From: Paracoccaceae bacterium
GTDB lineage: Bacteria; Pseudomonadota; Alphaproteobacteria; Rhodobacterales; Rhodobacteraceae
DNA: 7,229 nucleotides
Assembly: GCA_023254015.1 (NCBI GenBank)
Contig: JALQYS010000309.1
Location: 1 to 7,229 of the forward strand
Reading direction: 5' to 3'
The notes under the pieces were generated by a model that saw nothing but the letters and a program-made list of their open reading frames with translations, was not told the origin of the DNA and made no database searches. Positions 1-5,951 of the stretch are shown piece after piece (the stretch's first letter is position 1; every line of letters begins with the position of its first letter). The position numbers and the translations under genes are program-made.

Positions 1-1151
1 CGCGGATCGTTGAAACCCGCGGCGATCTTGTCGGCCAGCTGCGGCCGCTCCATCGCCGAGACGAGGATCCCCAGCACATGGTCCGGCGGGGCAAGCATGG
101 TGTTGGTCAGCCGCGCCGACCATTTGGTTTCGTTCCAGGCCTGTTCGGCCAGCGCCGCCATCCAGTGGGTGTCAAAGGCCGCCTCGCCCCGCGCGTTGAT
201 CTCGGCCAGGTAAAGGGCGGCGCATTTGGAGGCGTTGTTCGACCCCTGCCCCGTCATCGGATCGTTCAGCAGGAACACGTCCCCGATGCCCATCACCGGC
301 TGGCCCGAGGGCAGGAAGGCAATCGGCTTTCTGACCGTCGGCGTGACCGGGCCTGCCAGCGTGGCCTGATCGTCGGTCAGGCGCACATCGGCAAATCGGT
401 GGGCCTCCCACGGGAAATAGCTGCGGATCAGCTCCAGCGTCTTGGCAAGGTGGTCTTGCGGCGAGGTCACGCCGGACCAGACATCCAGGGGGCCGCCGGG
501 AATAGCCTCGATATTGATGATGTCGCAGGGCCCGCTCAGGGTAAGGCCCGGAAAATGCACCATCTCGCCCACGCCGGGATGGACGTTGATGTTGATGGCC
601 CCGAAATCCTCGCGCGGTTTCATGCCATGCACATAGGTCAGGGAGGTGATGCGCTGCGGCTTGTCAAAGGTGCTGCGGGCGGTGTCGCGTTCAAAAAGCT
701 TGCCGATCTCGCCCTTGCCGGCGGCCACGATGGTCAAGTCCGACGCCGCGGCCCGGCGCTCCAGCCCGTCGACGTCGATCTCCTCGACCACAAGCTTGCC
801 GCCCAGGCGCTGGAACTCTTCCATCCAGCGCGGGAACTTGATCCGCTGGTCCACGGCCTGACCTTCGGCCATCTGCATCCGGAAATCGACCATGATCCGT
901 TCGGCATCCAGCCCCGCGCGCACATGCATGCCCTGGATTGGCGGGCAGTCGGCGTCCCACAGCGCCAGACCGAAGTCGCGCTCGATCCCCACGGCCATGG
1001 CATACATCGACTGGCTCGAGGTGATGCGGCCCGCCTGCACGCCCTTGGCGTCGCGGTTGGTGACGATGGTGACGTCATGGCCGGCCCGGCGCAGGCCGAT
1101 GCCCAGTTGCAAGCCGGCATGGCCCGCTCCGATGATCGTGATGTTCCGCAA
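1..1151 (-). CDS. StyA/IndA-like two-component FAD monooxygenase (indole-monooxygenase type), 3' end outside window
   Basis: Group E flavoprotein monooxygenase that would use reduced FAD from a separate reductase to epoxidise or hydroxylate an aromatic substrate in the cytoplasm. 383 codons are visible; StyA has about 415, so roughly 30 C-terminal residues are missing at the window edge. Seen: an N-terminal Rossmann motif G8-A-G-H-A-G13; KPQR at residues 164-167; and the FAD motif GIGD (288-291) followed by DPMTGQGSNNAS (297-308), which closely parallels StyA. Substrate-pocket positions read S45, Q47, M49, I72, M75 and G97. From memory, indole monooxygenases carry Ser46-Gln48-Met50-Val/Ile73-Ile76-Ala96, whereas styrene enzymes carry Asn-Val-His-Tyr-His-Ser, so an indole-like substrate is inferred. 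The start is TTG, 9 nt after GGAGGA. It lies behind a terminator-like hairpin and so is probably transcribed separately from the five genes upstream. No StyB-type reductase is visible. Databases often mislabel such proteins as alanine-phosphoribitol ligase. Confidence 0.88.
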   Translation of the reverse strand, partial: MRNITIIGAGHAGLQLGIGLRRAGHDVTIVTNRDAKGVQAGRITSSQSMYAMAVGIERDFGLALWDADCPPIQGMHVRAGLDAERIMVDFRMQMAEGQAVDQRIKFPRWMEEFQRLGGKLVVEEIDVDGLERRAAASDLTIVAAGKGEIGKLFERDTARSTFDKPQRITSLTYVHGMKPREDFGAININVHPGVGEMVHFPGLTLSGPCDIINIEAIPGGPLDVWSGVTSPQDHLAKTLELIRSYFPWEAHRFADVRLTDDQATLAGPVTPTVRKPIAFLPSGQPVMGIGDVFLLNDPMTGQGSNNASKCAALYLAEINARGEAAFDTHWMAALAEQAWNETKWSARLTNTMLAPPDHVLGILVSAMERPQLADKIAAGFNDP

Positions 1152-1166
1152 GATGCTGTCTCCTCC
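1149..1166 (-). promoter_or_regulatory. Ribosome binding site and TTG start of the StyA/IndA-like gene
   Basis: GGAGGA (1166-1161) is followed after 9 nt by TTG (1151-1149), which begins a frame whose first residues form the beta strand before the GAGHAG FAD motif. No ATG lies in frame near the site. An in-frame GTG farther upstream, at about position 1191, has no comparable ribosome binding site and would add residues before the Rossmann strand that StyA homologues lack. TTG is therefore preferred. Confidence 0.75.
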
Positions 1167-1356
1167 AATGGCAATTCCGGTCCCGAAGCGCACGGCAACC
1201 TTGGCGCGCGTTTTGAGGCAGACGGTCGCAACGCCGTTTCCGACGCCTCCTCCGATGCAACCCGCCGCGGCGGTATTAGGAGGGCGGGGGGCAGGTTCGT
1301 CCAATGAATTTTGGGAAATCAGGAATCACCGGAAGAAATATCGGCGGCGAATTGAT

Positions 1357-1374
1357 GGCCAATGAGGATTGGCC
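1357..1374 (-). promoter_or_regulatory. Perfect inverted repeat, candidate operator upstream of the monooxygenase gene
   Basis: GGCCAAT-GAGG-ATTGGCC is a perfect 7-bp inverted repeat with a 4-nt spacer. It lies in the 304-nt gap between the EthD-like gene and the StyA/IndA-like gene. Immediately upstream on the minus strand is a weak promoter-like pair: TTGATC (1402-1397), a 16-nt spacer, then TATCGG (1380-1375). If that pair is used, transcription would start inside the repeat, as expected for a repressor site, leaving a leader of about 215 nt. The repeat is seen; the promoter and operator roles are inference. Apart from a 12-bp GC palindrome at 1262-1273, I see nothing else convincing in this gap. 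Confidence 0.35.
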
Positions 1375-1422
1375 CCGATACCGCGCTGGATATTTGGATC
1401 AATTTGTCAGATCTGGCGAAAT

Positions 1423-1445
1423 CGGGCGGGGGAAAGCCCCGCCCG
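1423..1445 (-). terminator. Terminator-like hairpin after the EthD-like gene
   Basis: A perfect 9-bp stem (CGGGCGGGG pairing with CCCCGCCCG) closes a 5-nt loop. It begins 10 nt after the stop codon of the EthD-like gene on the minus strand and is followed by only a short ATTTC run. The stem is very GC-rich and well placed, but the U-tract is poor, so termination may be partial. It suggests that the leftward operon ends here and that the monooxygenase gene has its own promoter. Confidence 0.6.
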
Positions 1446-1455
1446 TCACGGGCAA

Positions 1456-2124
1456 TCAGCGGTCCAGAAGCCGGGTGCGGATCATCGGGTAATGCACGCT
1501 GTGGTCAGAAAACTTGGGGAAAGTCGCCACGTCGGCCATGGCGCGCGGTCCGACTTCGGTTTCATTGGCGTATTCAAAGGCCGGCACGTCATCAAACATC
1601 ACCTGATTGCCGATCAGGTAATTCGAGCCCGGAATCCGCGGCGCCCCGGCCAGCGTTTCGGGAATATTGCACAGGATATTCCGGATGCCTTCGAATTCCG
1701 CCAGAATCACCGGATGGACGCGCTGATAATATTCCTGAAACTCTGCAACATTATTGGCCGGCAGATAATAACGGACCACAAAAGAGAAATCGCCCGACAG
1801 GTCATCGGCAGCGATGCCGTTGATCTCGCAGCGGCGCACATCCATGAAATCGCCCTTCAGCTGCAGCGGCATCGCGGCGGCTTCAAGCAGCTGCACCATG
1901 GCGGGGGCGCCCATCACGGTCTCGGCCGTGGCGCGGTCGGGAAAGCCCAGCATCACCATGAAGGCCGGGCCCGGGTCGCCGTAAAGGCTGTCGGCGGCCA
2001 GATAAAGATCGACGCGCAGGCCCTTGTCTTTCGGCAAGACCGGCATGAGCGCGGTTTCCACCCAAGCCCGGCCGCCCTTTGGCGTGCCGGCCCAGCCGGT
2101 GATTTCGTAAAGATAGGCAGACAT
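1456..2124 (-). CDS. EthD-like protein with two ferredoxin-fold (dimeric alpha/beta barrel) repeats
   Basis: Cytoplasmic protein of 222 residues with no signal peptide or membrane segment. The second half (about residues 112-205) contains an EthD-like element, EYYQRVHPVILAEFEGIRN, in which H137-P138 matches the His-Pro of EthD and related dimeric alpha/beta barrel proteins. The first half (about 4-85) shows the same pattern of strand, helix, strand, then a strand ending in a helix; compare FMVMLGFPD at 55-63 with LIGNQVMFDD at 170-179. It therefore looks like an internal duplication forming one barrel in a single chain. EthD-like proteins often sit in aromatic or ether degradation operons with unclear roles. 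A binding or isomerase-like role on an aromatic intermediate is possible but not shown. AAGGAA lies about 8 nt before the ATG. A 91-nt gap separates it from the dioxygenase gene upstream, and a terminator-like hairpin follows. Confidence 0.75.
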   Translation of the reverse strand: MSAYLYEITGWAGTPKGGRAWVETALMPVLPKDKGLRVDLYLAADSLYGDPGPAFMVMLGFPDRATAETVMGAPAMVQLLEAAAMPLQLKGDFMDVRRCEINGIAADDLSGDFSFVVRYYLPANNVAEFQEYYQRVHPVILAEFEGIRNILCNIPETLAGAPRIPGSNYLIGNQVMFDDVPAFEYANETEVGPRAMADVATFPKFSDHSVHYPMIRTRLLDR

Positions 2125-2151
2125 CTCTTGTTCCTTCCATGCCGGTCAGAA

Positions 2152-2175
2152 GGCCCCGGCCATGCTGGCGGGGCC
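2152..2175 (-). repeat. Intercistronic hairpin, proximal to the EthD-like gene
   Basis: Arms 2152-2158 and 2169-2175 pair over 7 GC pairs. After one bulged base (2159), three more pairs form around a 3-nt loop (2163-2165), giving 10 pairs in all. It lies between the dioxygenase stop and the EthD-like start. With no T-run after it, an mRNA-stabilising or attenuating structure is more likely than a full terminator; this is inference. Confidence 0.4.
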
Positions 2176-2177
2176 GC

Positions 2178-2198
2178 GTCACCCCCGGGGGGGGTGAC
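2178..2198 (-). repeat. Intercistronic hairpin, just after the extradiol dioxygenase gene
   Basis: A perfect 9-bp inverted repeat, GTCACCCCC (2178-2186) with GGGGGTGAC (2190-2198), has a 3-nt loop. It begins 17 nt after the dioxygenase stop codon on the minus strand. There is no U-tract. With the neighbouring hairpin it could reduce or stabilise transcript reaching the EthD-like gene. Confidence 0.45.
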
Positions 2199-2215
2199 GG
2201 GCGGTTGTTCGCGGA

Positions 2216-3172
2216 TCAGTCGAAGAACGACGGCGGCGGGGCCATGCCCCATTGGGTCGTGTCTTCCGCGCCGCCGGTGAAATAGACCGGCTCGTAATCG
2301 TCGTTCACCAGATCGGTGTCGGTGTAATGTTCGACACGGTTGCCGAACGGGTCCAGCCAGTAATCGTAGATCAGCGAGCCAAGGTAGTGGCGGCCATAGC
2401 CGGCATCCAGCTGCCAGCCCTGCGCGACCAGATGGTAGTGGCCGGTCGTGACCGCATCCAGATCAAGCACCTCATAGCTGGAATGGTGGCAGCCTTCGAG
2501 ATGCGACTGGTTGATAAGGATGATGTGGTGATCGACGAACTCTTGCCCCCGGTCGAGCCGCATGAAGGTGCCGGCGGTGGTTTCGGGATGGCCCGGCTTG
2601 CCGTGCCGGCCGCAGATGTAATCCGAGGCGACGACGTTGAAATGGGTCTTGAACCAGGTCACTTCGGCCGGGGCGTCCTTCACCCGCAGGACGTAATGGC
2701 CGATACGCAGGATCGGGGTGATTTCCTTTTTCTGGCGCACCGGGCGGTTGGGGCGCAGGTGCGAGCCGTGGAAGTTCAAGGGATAGATGCGGCGCGTCGG
2801 CAGTTCCGGCAGGGTCTCCGCGCCGAACTCCAGCCACAGCGTCTGGCCGCCGGGGGTGGTCAGGGTCACGCGCTCGCCACCGCCGGGCTCGGTGATCGGG
2901 GTGATCGCACTCGCCCCGGGCAGCTTGGCGGCCTTCACGAGGTCATCGCGCGTCTCTACGCGGAAGGCGCCGCCAAGAAAGCGGTTGGTCTCGCCCAGAC
3001 GGGCCACATGGATGTGATGCGCCCCACCGGTGCCGCGCATGTAAAGCGTGTCGTCGGTGCGGGCCGAGCGTTTCATGCCGAAATCGACAAGGAAACGCTC
3101 CATCAAATCAAGATCGGTGACCTGATAGGCTGTATAGGCCAGCTCTGCGATATGGATACGGGGATCGGACAT
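2216..3172 (-). CDS. VOC-superfamily type I extradiol ring-cleavage dioxygenase
   Basis: Predicted Fe(II)-dependent catechol-type dioxygenase of 318 residues, the usual length for two-domain enzymes such as BphC and XylE. The N-terminal domain (about 6-118) is the non-catalytic VOC module. The C-terminal domain (about 152-290) carries the 2-His-1-carboxylate iron ligands: H159 in GHYVLRV, H230 in CHHSSYEV and E281 in DPFGNRVEHY. Second-shell residues also appear present: H215/H216 in DHHIILI, and H262 and Y271 in the stretch GRHYLGSLIYDYWLDP, which matches the family signature. The enzyme should be active on a vicinal diol aromatic. Which diol cannot be read from sequence, and the long linker (119-151) hints at a less common subfamily. 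The start follows GAGGAG by 6 nt and lies 14 nt after the preceding stop, so it is cotranscribed with the hydroxylase-like genes. Confidence 0.88.
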   Translation of the reverse strand: MSDPRIHIAELAYTAYQVTDLDLMERFLVDFGMKRSARTDDTLYMRGTGGAHHIHVARLGETNRFLGGAFRVETRDDLVKAAKLPGASAITPITEPGGGERVTLTTPGGQTLWLEFGAETLPELPTRRIYPLNFHGSHLRPNRPVRQKKEITPILRIGHYVLRVKDAPAEVTWFKTHFNVVASDYICGRHGKPGHPETTAGTFMRLDRGQEFVDHHIILINQSHLEGCHHSSYEVLDLDAVTTGHYHLVAQGWQLDAGYGRHYLGSLIYDYWLDPFGNRVEHYTDTDLVNDDYEPVYFTGGAEDTTQWGMAPPPSFFD

Positions 3173-3186
3173 GGACTCTCCTCAGG

Positions 3187-4470
3187 TCACGTATGTTCGG
3201 CCGTCCGGTCGGTGCCGGCGGGGGGGACAAGCGCCAGAACGCGGTCGGGCGTCATGGGCAGATGGCAGGGGCGCTGGCCAAGCGCGTCGCTGAGCGCGGT
3301 CAGGATGGCGGCGGCGGTCAGGGCCGTGATCTCATCAGACAGGGGCGCGGGGCCAGCGCAGGGCAGGATTTCAAGATCGGGCAGGGTAAAGCTGCTGGCC
3401 AGCCGCAGATCGCCAAAGCCTTGGGCCAAAAGCGCCCCCGTGTCAGGGTCTGCCGCCACCTCTTCGGTCAGGGCAAGCCCGTGTCCGCGCGCGACGGCTG
3501 CGGCGATGTTGGCGGGCGGCGTGGCCAGCGCGATGCGGCAGACCGGCATCAGCACATGGCCGGTGTCGGTATCAACCAGGATTTCCACATGCACCGCCGC
3601 CGCCAGCCCTGCGGCAAGCCCCGCCCCTTGCCGCAAGCGGCCCAGCGGATCGGCGGAGCGGCCGGCAAGAGGGCCGGTCCAGCCCGGCTGCAGCGCCTGC
3701 AAAGGGGCTTTGGCCGTGGTGGGCAAGGTGGCAAGGCGCAAGGCCAGCGGGTCCATACCCCGGGCCAGCGCATGGTCTTGAAGCGCCAGCTCCACCAGCG
3801 CCGTGGCCGCCGGTTCGTGGCCATCGGCGGGCATCGCCCAAGCGGGCGGAAGGTCCGTTTCGGCCAGATCGACGGTCACCGACAGGGGCAGCCCAAAGGC
3901 CAGGGCGGGACGCGTCGCCACCGCGCCGGGCGCGGCCTGACGGTTCACGTGAAGGACAAGCCCGGTCAGCTGTCCCTCTGGTCCCAGCGCCACCTGCGCA
4001 CCAACCGCCACAGCCGGGCGCTGCGGCAGGTTTGCCAAAGCCTCGGCCGTCGTGAGGGGCAGGGTAACGGGACCCCCCGCAGCCTTGGCCAGATCGGCGG
4101 CCAGACGGTGCGGCAGCGAACTCTCGGCGGCATCGCCCGGACGGGCGGCAAAGCACAGCTCGGCCAGCGGATCACAGACGCCCCGCGTCGCGCGCAGGGT
4201 CATGGGCAGGTCGGGCATTGCGGGTTCGGTCACGGGCAGCACCGGCGCGACCTGCAGGGCCAGCGCGGCCAGACCCCGGCGCAGGGCCGCGGCATCCTCG
4301 GCGGCAAGGGCGGCCACGATCTGACCGGCGGGCAGGGCCCCGGAGGGGGGGATCGTCTGGGCGGCGACCACGGCCAGCACCCCCGGCTCGGCCCGCGCGG
4401 CGGCAAGATCAAGCGCCACATGACCGGCGCGCGGAAGACTTACCACCGCTGTTGTCAAAGGGCTGGTCAT
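3187..4470 (-). CDS. Shortened, degenerate molybdenum-hydroxylase large-subunit-like protein
   Basis: 427 residues, against about 750-800 for CoxL/XdhB-type large subunits. I see family landmarks in the right order. Residues 8-80 resemble the a/b hammerhead domain. Residues 118-174 resemble the first cofactor-domain segment, ending AVGAQVALGPEGQLTGL. Residues 230-250 (LARGMDPLALRLATLP) match the xGMDPLELRxxN element. Residues 282-410 match the C-terminal segment, with VEILVDTDTGHV, then the LPMTPDRV end. Missing are the GGGFGxK loop, the YRGxGxPE loop (here ADGHEPAA) and the whole roughly 250-residue middle part with the GQG motif. E380 (SDE) may align with the catalytic GVGE glutamate, but the glycine before it is lost. 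Molybdopterin binding is therefore doubtful. The frame is intact, with an ATGA overlap with the [2Fe-2S] gene, so this is a coding gene rather than decay. It may be a pseudoenzyme or scaffold subunit. The homology is read by eye and is moderately sure. Confidence 0.72.
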   Translation of the reverse strand: MTSPLTTAVVSLPRAGHVALDLAAARAEPGVLAVVAAQTIPPSGALPAGQIVAALAAEDAAALRRGLAALALQVAPVLPVTEPAMPDLPMTLRATRGVCDPLAELCFAARPGDAAESSLPHRLAADLAKAAGGPVTLPLTTAEALANLPQRPAVAVGAQVALGPEGQLTGLVLHVNRQAAPGAVATRPALAFGLPLSVTVDLAETDLPPAWAMPADGHEPAATALVELALQDHALARGMDPLALRLATLPTTAKAPLQALQPGWTGPLAGRSADPLGRLRQGAGLAAGLAAAVHVEILVDTDTGHVLMPVCRIALATPPANIAAAVARGHGLALTEEVAADPDTGALLAQGFGDLRLASSFTLPDLEILPCAGPAPLSDEITALTAAAILTALSDALGQRPCHLPMTPDRVLALVPPAGTDRTAEHT

Positions 4471-4934
4471 GCACCACCCCCTTGCAAGGCCAGGGCGGCC
4501 TGCATCACGGCGGCCACCTGCGCCTCATAACCCGAGCAGCGGCAGGTCTGACCCAGAAGGGCTGCCCGCACCTCGTCATCGGTGATCCAGGGCGAAATGC
4601 GCAGCGCGTGGGTTGCCGCCACCATCATGCCGGCCGAACAAACCGGGCAGGCATCGGCCCCACTGGCCGCAAAGGCCGCGCGCACCGCCCGGCCGACGGG
4701 ATCGGCAAGGCCGGCGGCGGTTTCCACGGGCGCCGTGCCGACCAGCGCGGCCAGCGTCAAGCAGGCGGCAACCGGCTCTTGCCCCACCAGCACCAGACAG
4801 GACCCGCAGGCGCCCTCGCCACACAGCATGGGCGGCGCTACGTCCAGCGCGCGGAGCGCCTCAAGCAAGGTCATCTGCGCGCCATTCGGCACGCTGCGCG
4901 GGGTTCCGTTCAGGGTCAGCACCAGATCGGTCAT
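4467..4934 (-). CDS. CoxS-like [2Fe-2S] subunit of a molybdenum-hydroxylase-type complex
   Basis: Small electron-transfer subunit of 155 residues, the normal family length, with two [2Fe-2S] domains. The plant-type N-terminal cluster is bound by C38, C43, C46 and C58 (C-x4-C-x2-C-x11-C). The helical C-terminal cluster uses C96, C99, C131 and C133, the last two in CRCSGY. All eight ligands are present. The first motif of the C-terminal domain is unusual: relatives read QCGFCTPG, but here it is ACPVCSAG, losing the conserved Gln and Gly beside the molybdopterin. This parallels the eroded large-subunit-like partner. The ATG at 4934 is chosen over an upstream in-frame ATG (5003) because it lies 1 nt after the FAD-subunit stop, follows GGAGAG by 8 nt, and starts the normal first beta strand (MTDLVLTLNG). 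Its stop overlaps the next start as ATGA. Confidence 0.9.
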   Translation of the reverse strand: MTDLVLTLNGTPRSVPNGAQMTLLEALRALDVAPPMLCGEGACGSCLVLVGQEPVAACLTLAALVGTAPVETAAGLADPVGRAVRAAFAASGADACPVCSAGMMVAATHALRISPWITDDEVRAALLGQTCRCSGYEAQVAAVMQAALALQGGGA

Positions 4935-4935
4935 T

Positions 4936-5844
4936 TCAGGCACTCTCCGCCGCAAGGTCTTCGGCATCGTCGAAATGGTCATGGCGCGCCAGCGCGCGGG
5001 CATTGGCCTGCTGCAGGCAGTCGCGCATCAGGGCAATCGCCTGACGGCGCAGCGCGGCGTCAGCATGGGCCAGCGCGGGCGCCGCGGCCGCCGCATCCTC
5101 GGCCGCGCGCTGAAAGAGGGCGGGATCGGCCAGCGCGCCGACCAGCCCCTCAACCGCCGCCTGCCAAGGCAGACAGACCCCGCCCAGAACCAAAGTTGCG
5201 GCCTGAATCCGTTCCCGTTCAACGCCATAGCGCAGGGTCGCCGCAGCGGAGAAGCGGCGCGGCGCATCGGCGCGGCGACGCACGAGGGGGAGTTTCTTGA
5301 AGGCGCTGCCGCCATCGGTGCCGGGGCCTGGACAGGCGATCAGCGTCAGGATTTCGCCCGGCTCAAGGACGGTCTGGCCCGGCGCGCGCAGGAAATCCGC
5401 AAGCGGCATGCGGCGCGCGGGCCCTGCCCCTTGCAGCACCACCTCGGCCCCCATGGCCACCAGCGCCACGGCCAGATCGTGGTCGGGCCGGGCGGCGCAG
5501 AGGTTGCCGGCCACGGTGCCCATGCGGGCGATATGCGGGGCGTCGAACTGCTCTACTGCCTCATGCACGGCGGCAAAGCGCTTGCCTGTCCAGATATCGG
5601 GCAAAAGCCGCGCCGCGCGCACCCCGGCGCCAATCTGCAAGCCGCTGCGCGGATGGGCCGATAAGGTGGTCAGCCCCGGCACGCGGTCAAGCGTTACAAG
5701 ACGCGGCGCCGCCAGCGCGCCCGAACGCAAGGCTGGGATCAGCGCGCAACCCCCTGCCACAAGCACCGCGCCTTCGCGCAGGGCAAGGCTGGCCTCGGCC
5801 AGGCTGGTGGGCTGCAAAAGCGTGAAAGGCGGCAAGCTAGACAT
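4936..5844 (-). CDS. CoxM-like FAD-binding subunit of a molybdenum-hydroxylase-type complex
   Basis: Medium subunit of 302 residues (CoxM about 288). In the family it passes electrons between the [2Fe-2S] clusters and the external acceptor or donor. Seen: the FAD pyrophosphate loops VAGGCALIPAL (29-39) and TVAGN (110-114), followed by the conserved acidic stretch RPDHDL (119-124); EPGEILT (161-167); and a C-terminal CO-dehydrogenase flavoprotein domain (about 180-285), including FKKLPLVRRRAD and LVLGGVCLP. The start at 5844 is chosen because residues 6-12 begin the usual FTLLxP strand; a longer open frame upstream runs through the intergenic region and over the divergent regulator gene. The ribosome binding site is only a GGGGGC stretch. 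It is the first gene of the leftward operon, followed after 1 nt by the [2Fe-2S] gene. FAD binding looks intact, unlike the large-subunit-like protein. Confidence 0.9.
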   Translation of the reverse strand: MSSLPPFTLLQPTSLAEASLALREGAVLVAGGCALIPALRSGALAAPRLVTLDRVPGLTTLSAHPRSGLQIGAGVRAARLLPDIWTGKRFAAVHEAVEQFDAPHIARMGTVAGNLCAARPDHDLAVALVAMGAEVVLQGAGPARRMPLADFLRAPGQTVLEPGEILTLIACPGPGTDGGSAFKKLPLVRRRADAPRRFSAAATLRYGVERERIQAATLVLGGVCLPWQAAVEGLVGALADPALFQRAAEDAAAAAPALAHADAALRRQAIALMRDCLQQANARALARHDHFDDAEDLAAESA

Positions 5845-5951
5845 CACGGTCGCCCCCGGGCAGCGAGGCTGGCGGGCTTTGCCAGCTTGTGAACGTTTAC
5901 GTGAAATGTTACCAAATGCAAGGCCGATGACCGGGGCAAAGGGGATGCTGG
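5845..5951. promoter_or_regulatory. Divergent promoter region between the hydroxylase-like operon and the gntR-type gene
   Basis: 107 bp separate the two divergent starts. The centre (about 5885-5920) is AT-richer than its flanks and holds two tandem 12-bp repeats. A weak rightward pair, TTGTGA (5887-5892) and TACCAA (5910-5915) with 17 nt between, would place both repeats across the promoter core. I could not pick a leftward promoter. A 6-bp inverted repeat (5868-5873 with 5881-5886) would form a small hairpin in the leftward leader. Confidence 0.55.
5889..5912. promoter_or_regulatory. Tandem pair of 12-bp operator-like sites
   Basis: GTGAACGTTTAC (5889-5900) is followed directly by GTGAAATGTTAC (5901-5912). 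They match at 9 of 12 positions, all of them outside the central 3 bases, giving the consensus GTGAA-N3-TTAC. Each copy is an imperfect palindrome; the first has one mismatched pair. The 12-bp centre-to-centre spacing puts two sites roughly one helical turn apart. GntR/FadR-type regulators bind short palindromes with GT...AC ends, so the divergent GntR protein is the likely ligand. That assignment is inference. Confidence 0.5.

Noticed and set aside
1262..1273. Perfect 12-bp GC palindrome CCGCCGCGGCGG
   Set aside because: Such GC-only palindromes are common by chance in this base composition and it has no clear placement relative to a promoter.
78..1307. Long plus-strand open frame of 409 codons opposite the monooxygenase gene
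   Set aside because: It is rich in His, Arg and Gly without recognisable motifs and lies antisense to a well-supported StyA/IndA-like gene; high GC commonly keeps such frames open.
2252..3781. Plus-strand open frame of 509 codons
   Set aside because: Antisense to the dioxygenase and large-subunit-like genes, spans their junction, and shows no family features.
3187..4470. Frameshifted pseudogene of a full-length large subunit
   Set aside because: Landmarks from both ends occur in one uninterrupted frame, and the other frames show no leftover family motifs, so shortening by deletion within a maintained gene fits better than a frameshift.
3193..4530. Plus-strand open frame of 445 codons
   Set aside because: Gln/Gly/Arg/His-rich low-complexity translation exactly antisense to the large-subunit-like gene; a GC-driven shadow.
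4467..5003. 178-residue version of the [2Fe-2S] subunit
   Set aside because: The added N-terminal residues overlap the FAD-subunit gene and precede the usual first strand; the ATG at 4934 has a good ribosome binding site and 1-nt spacing.
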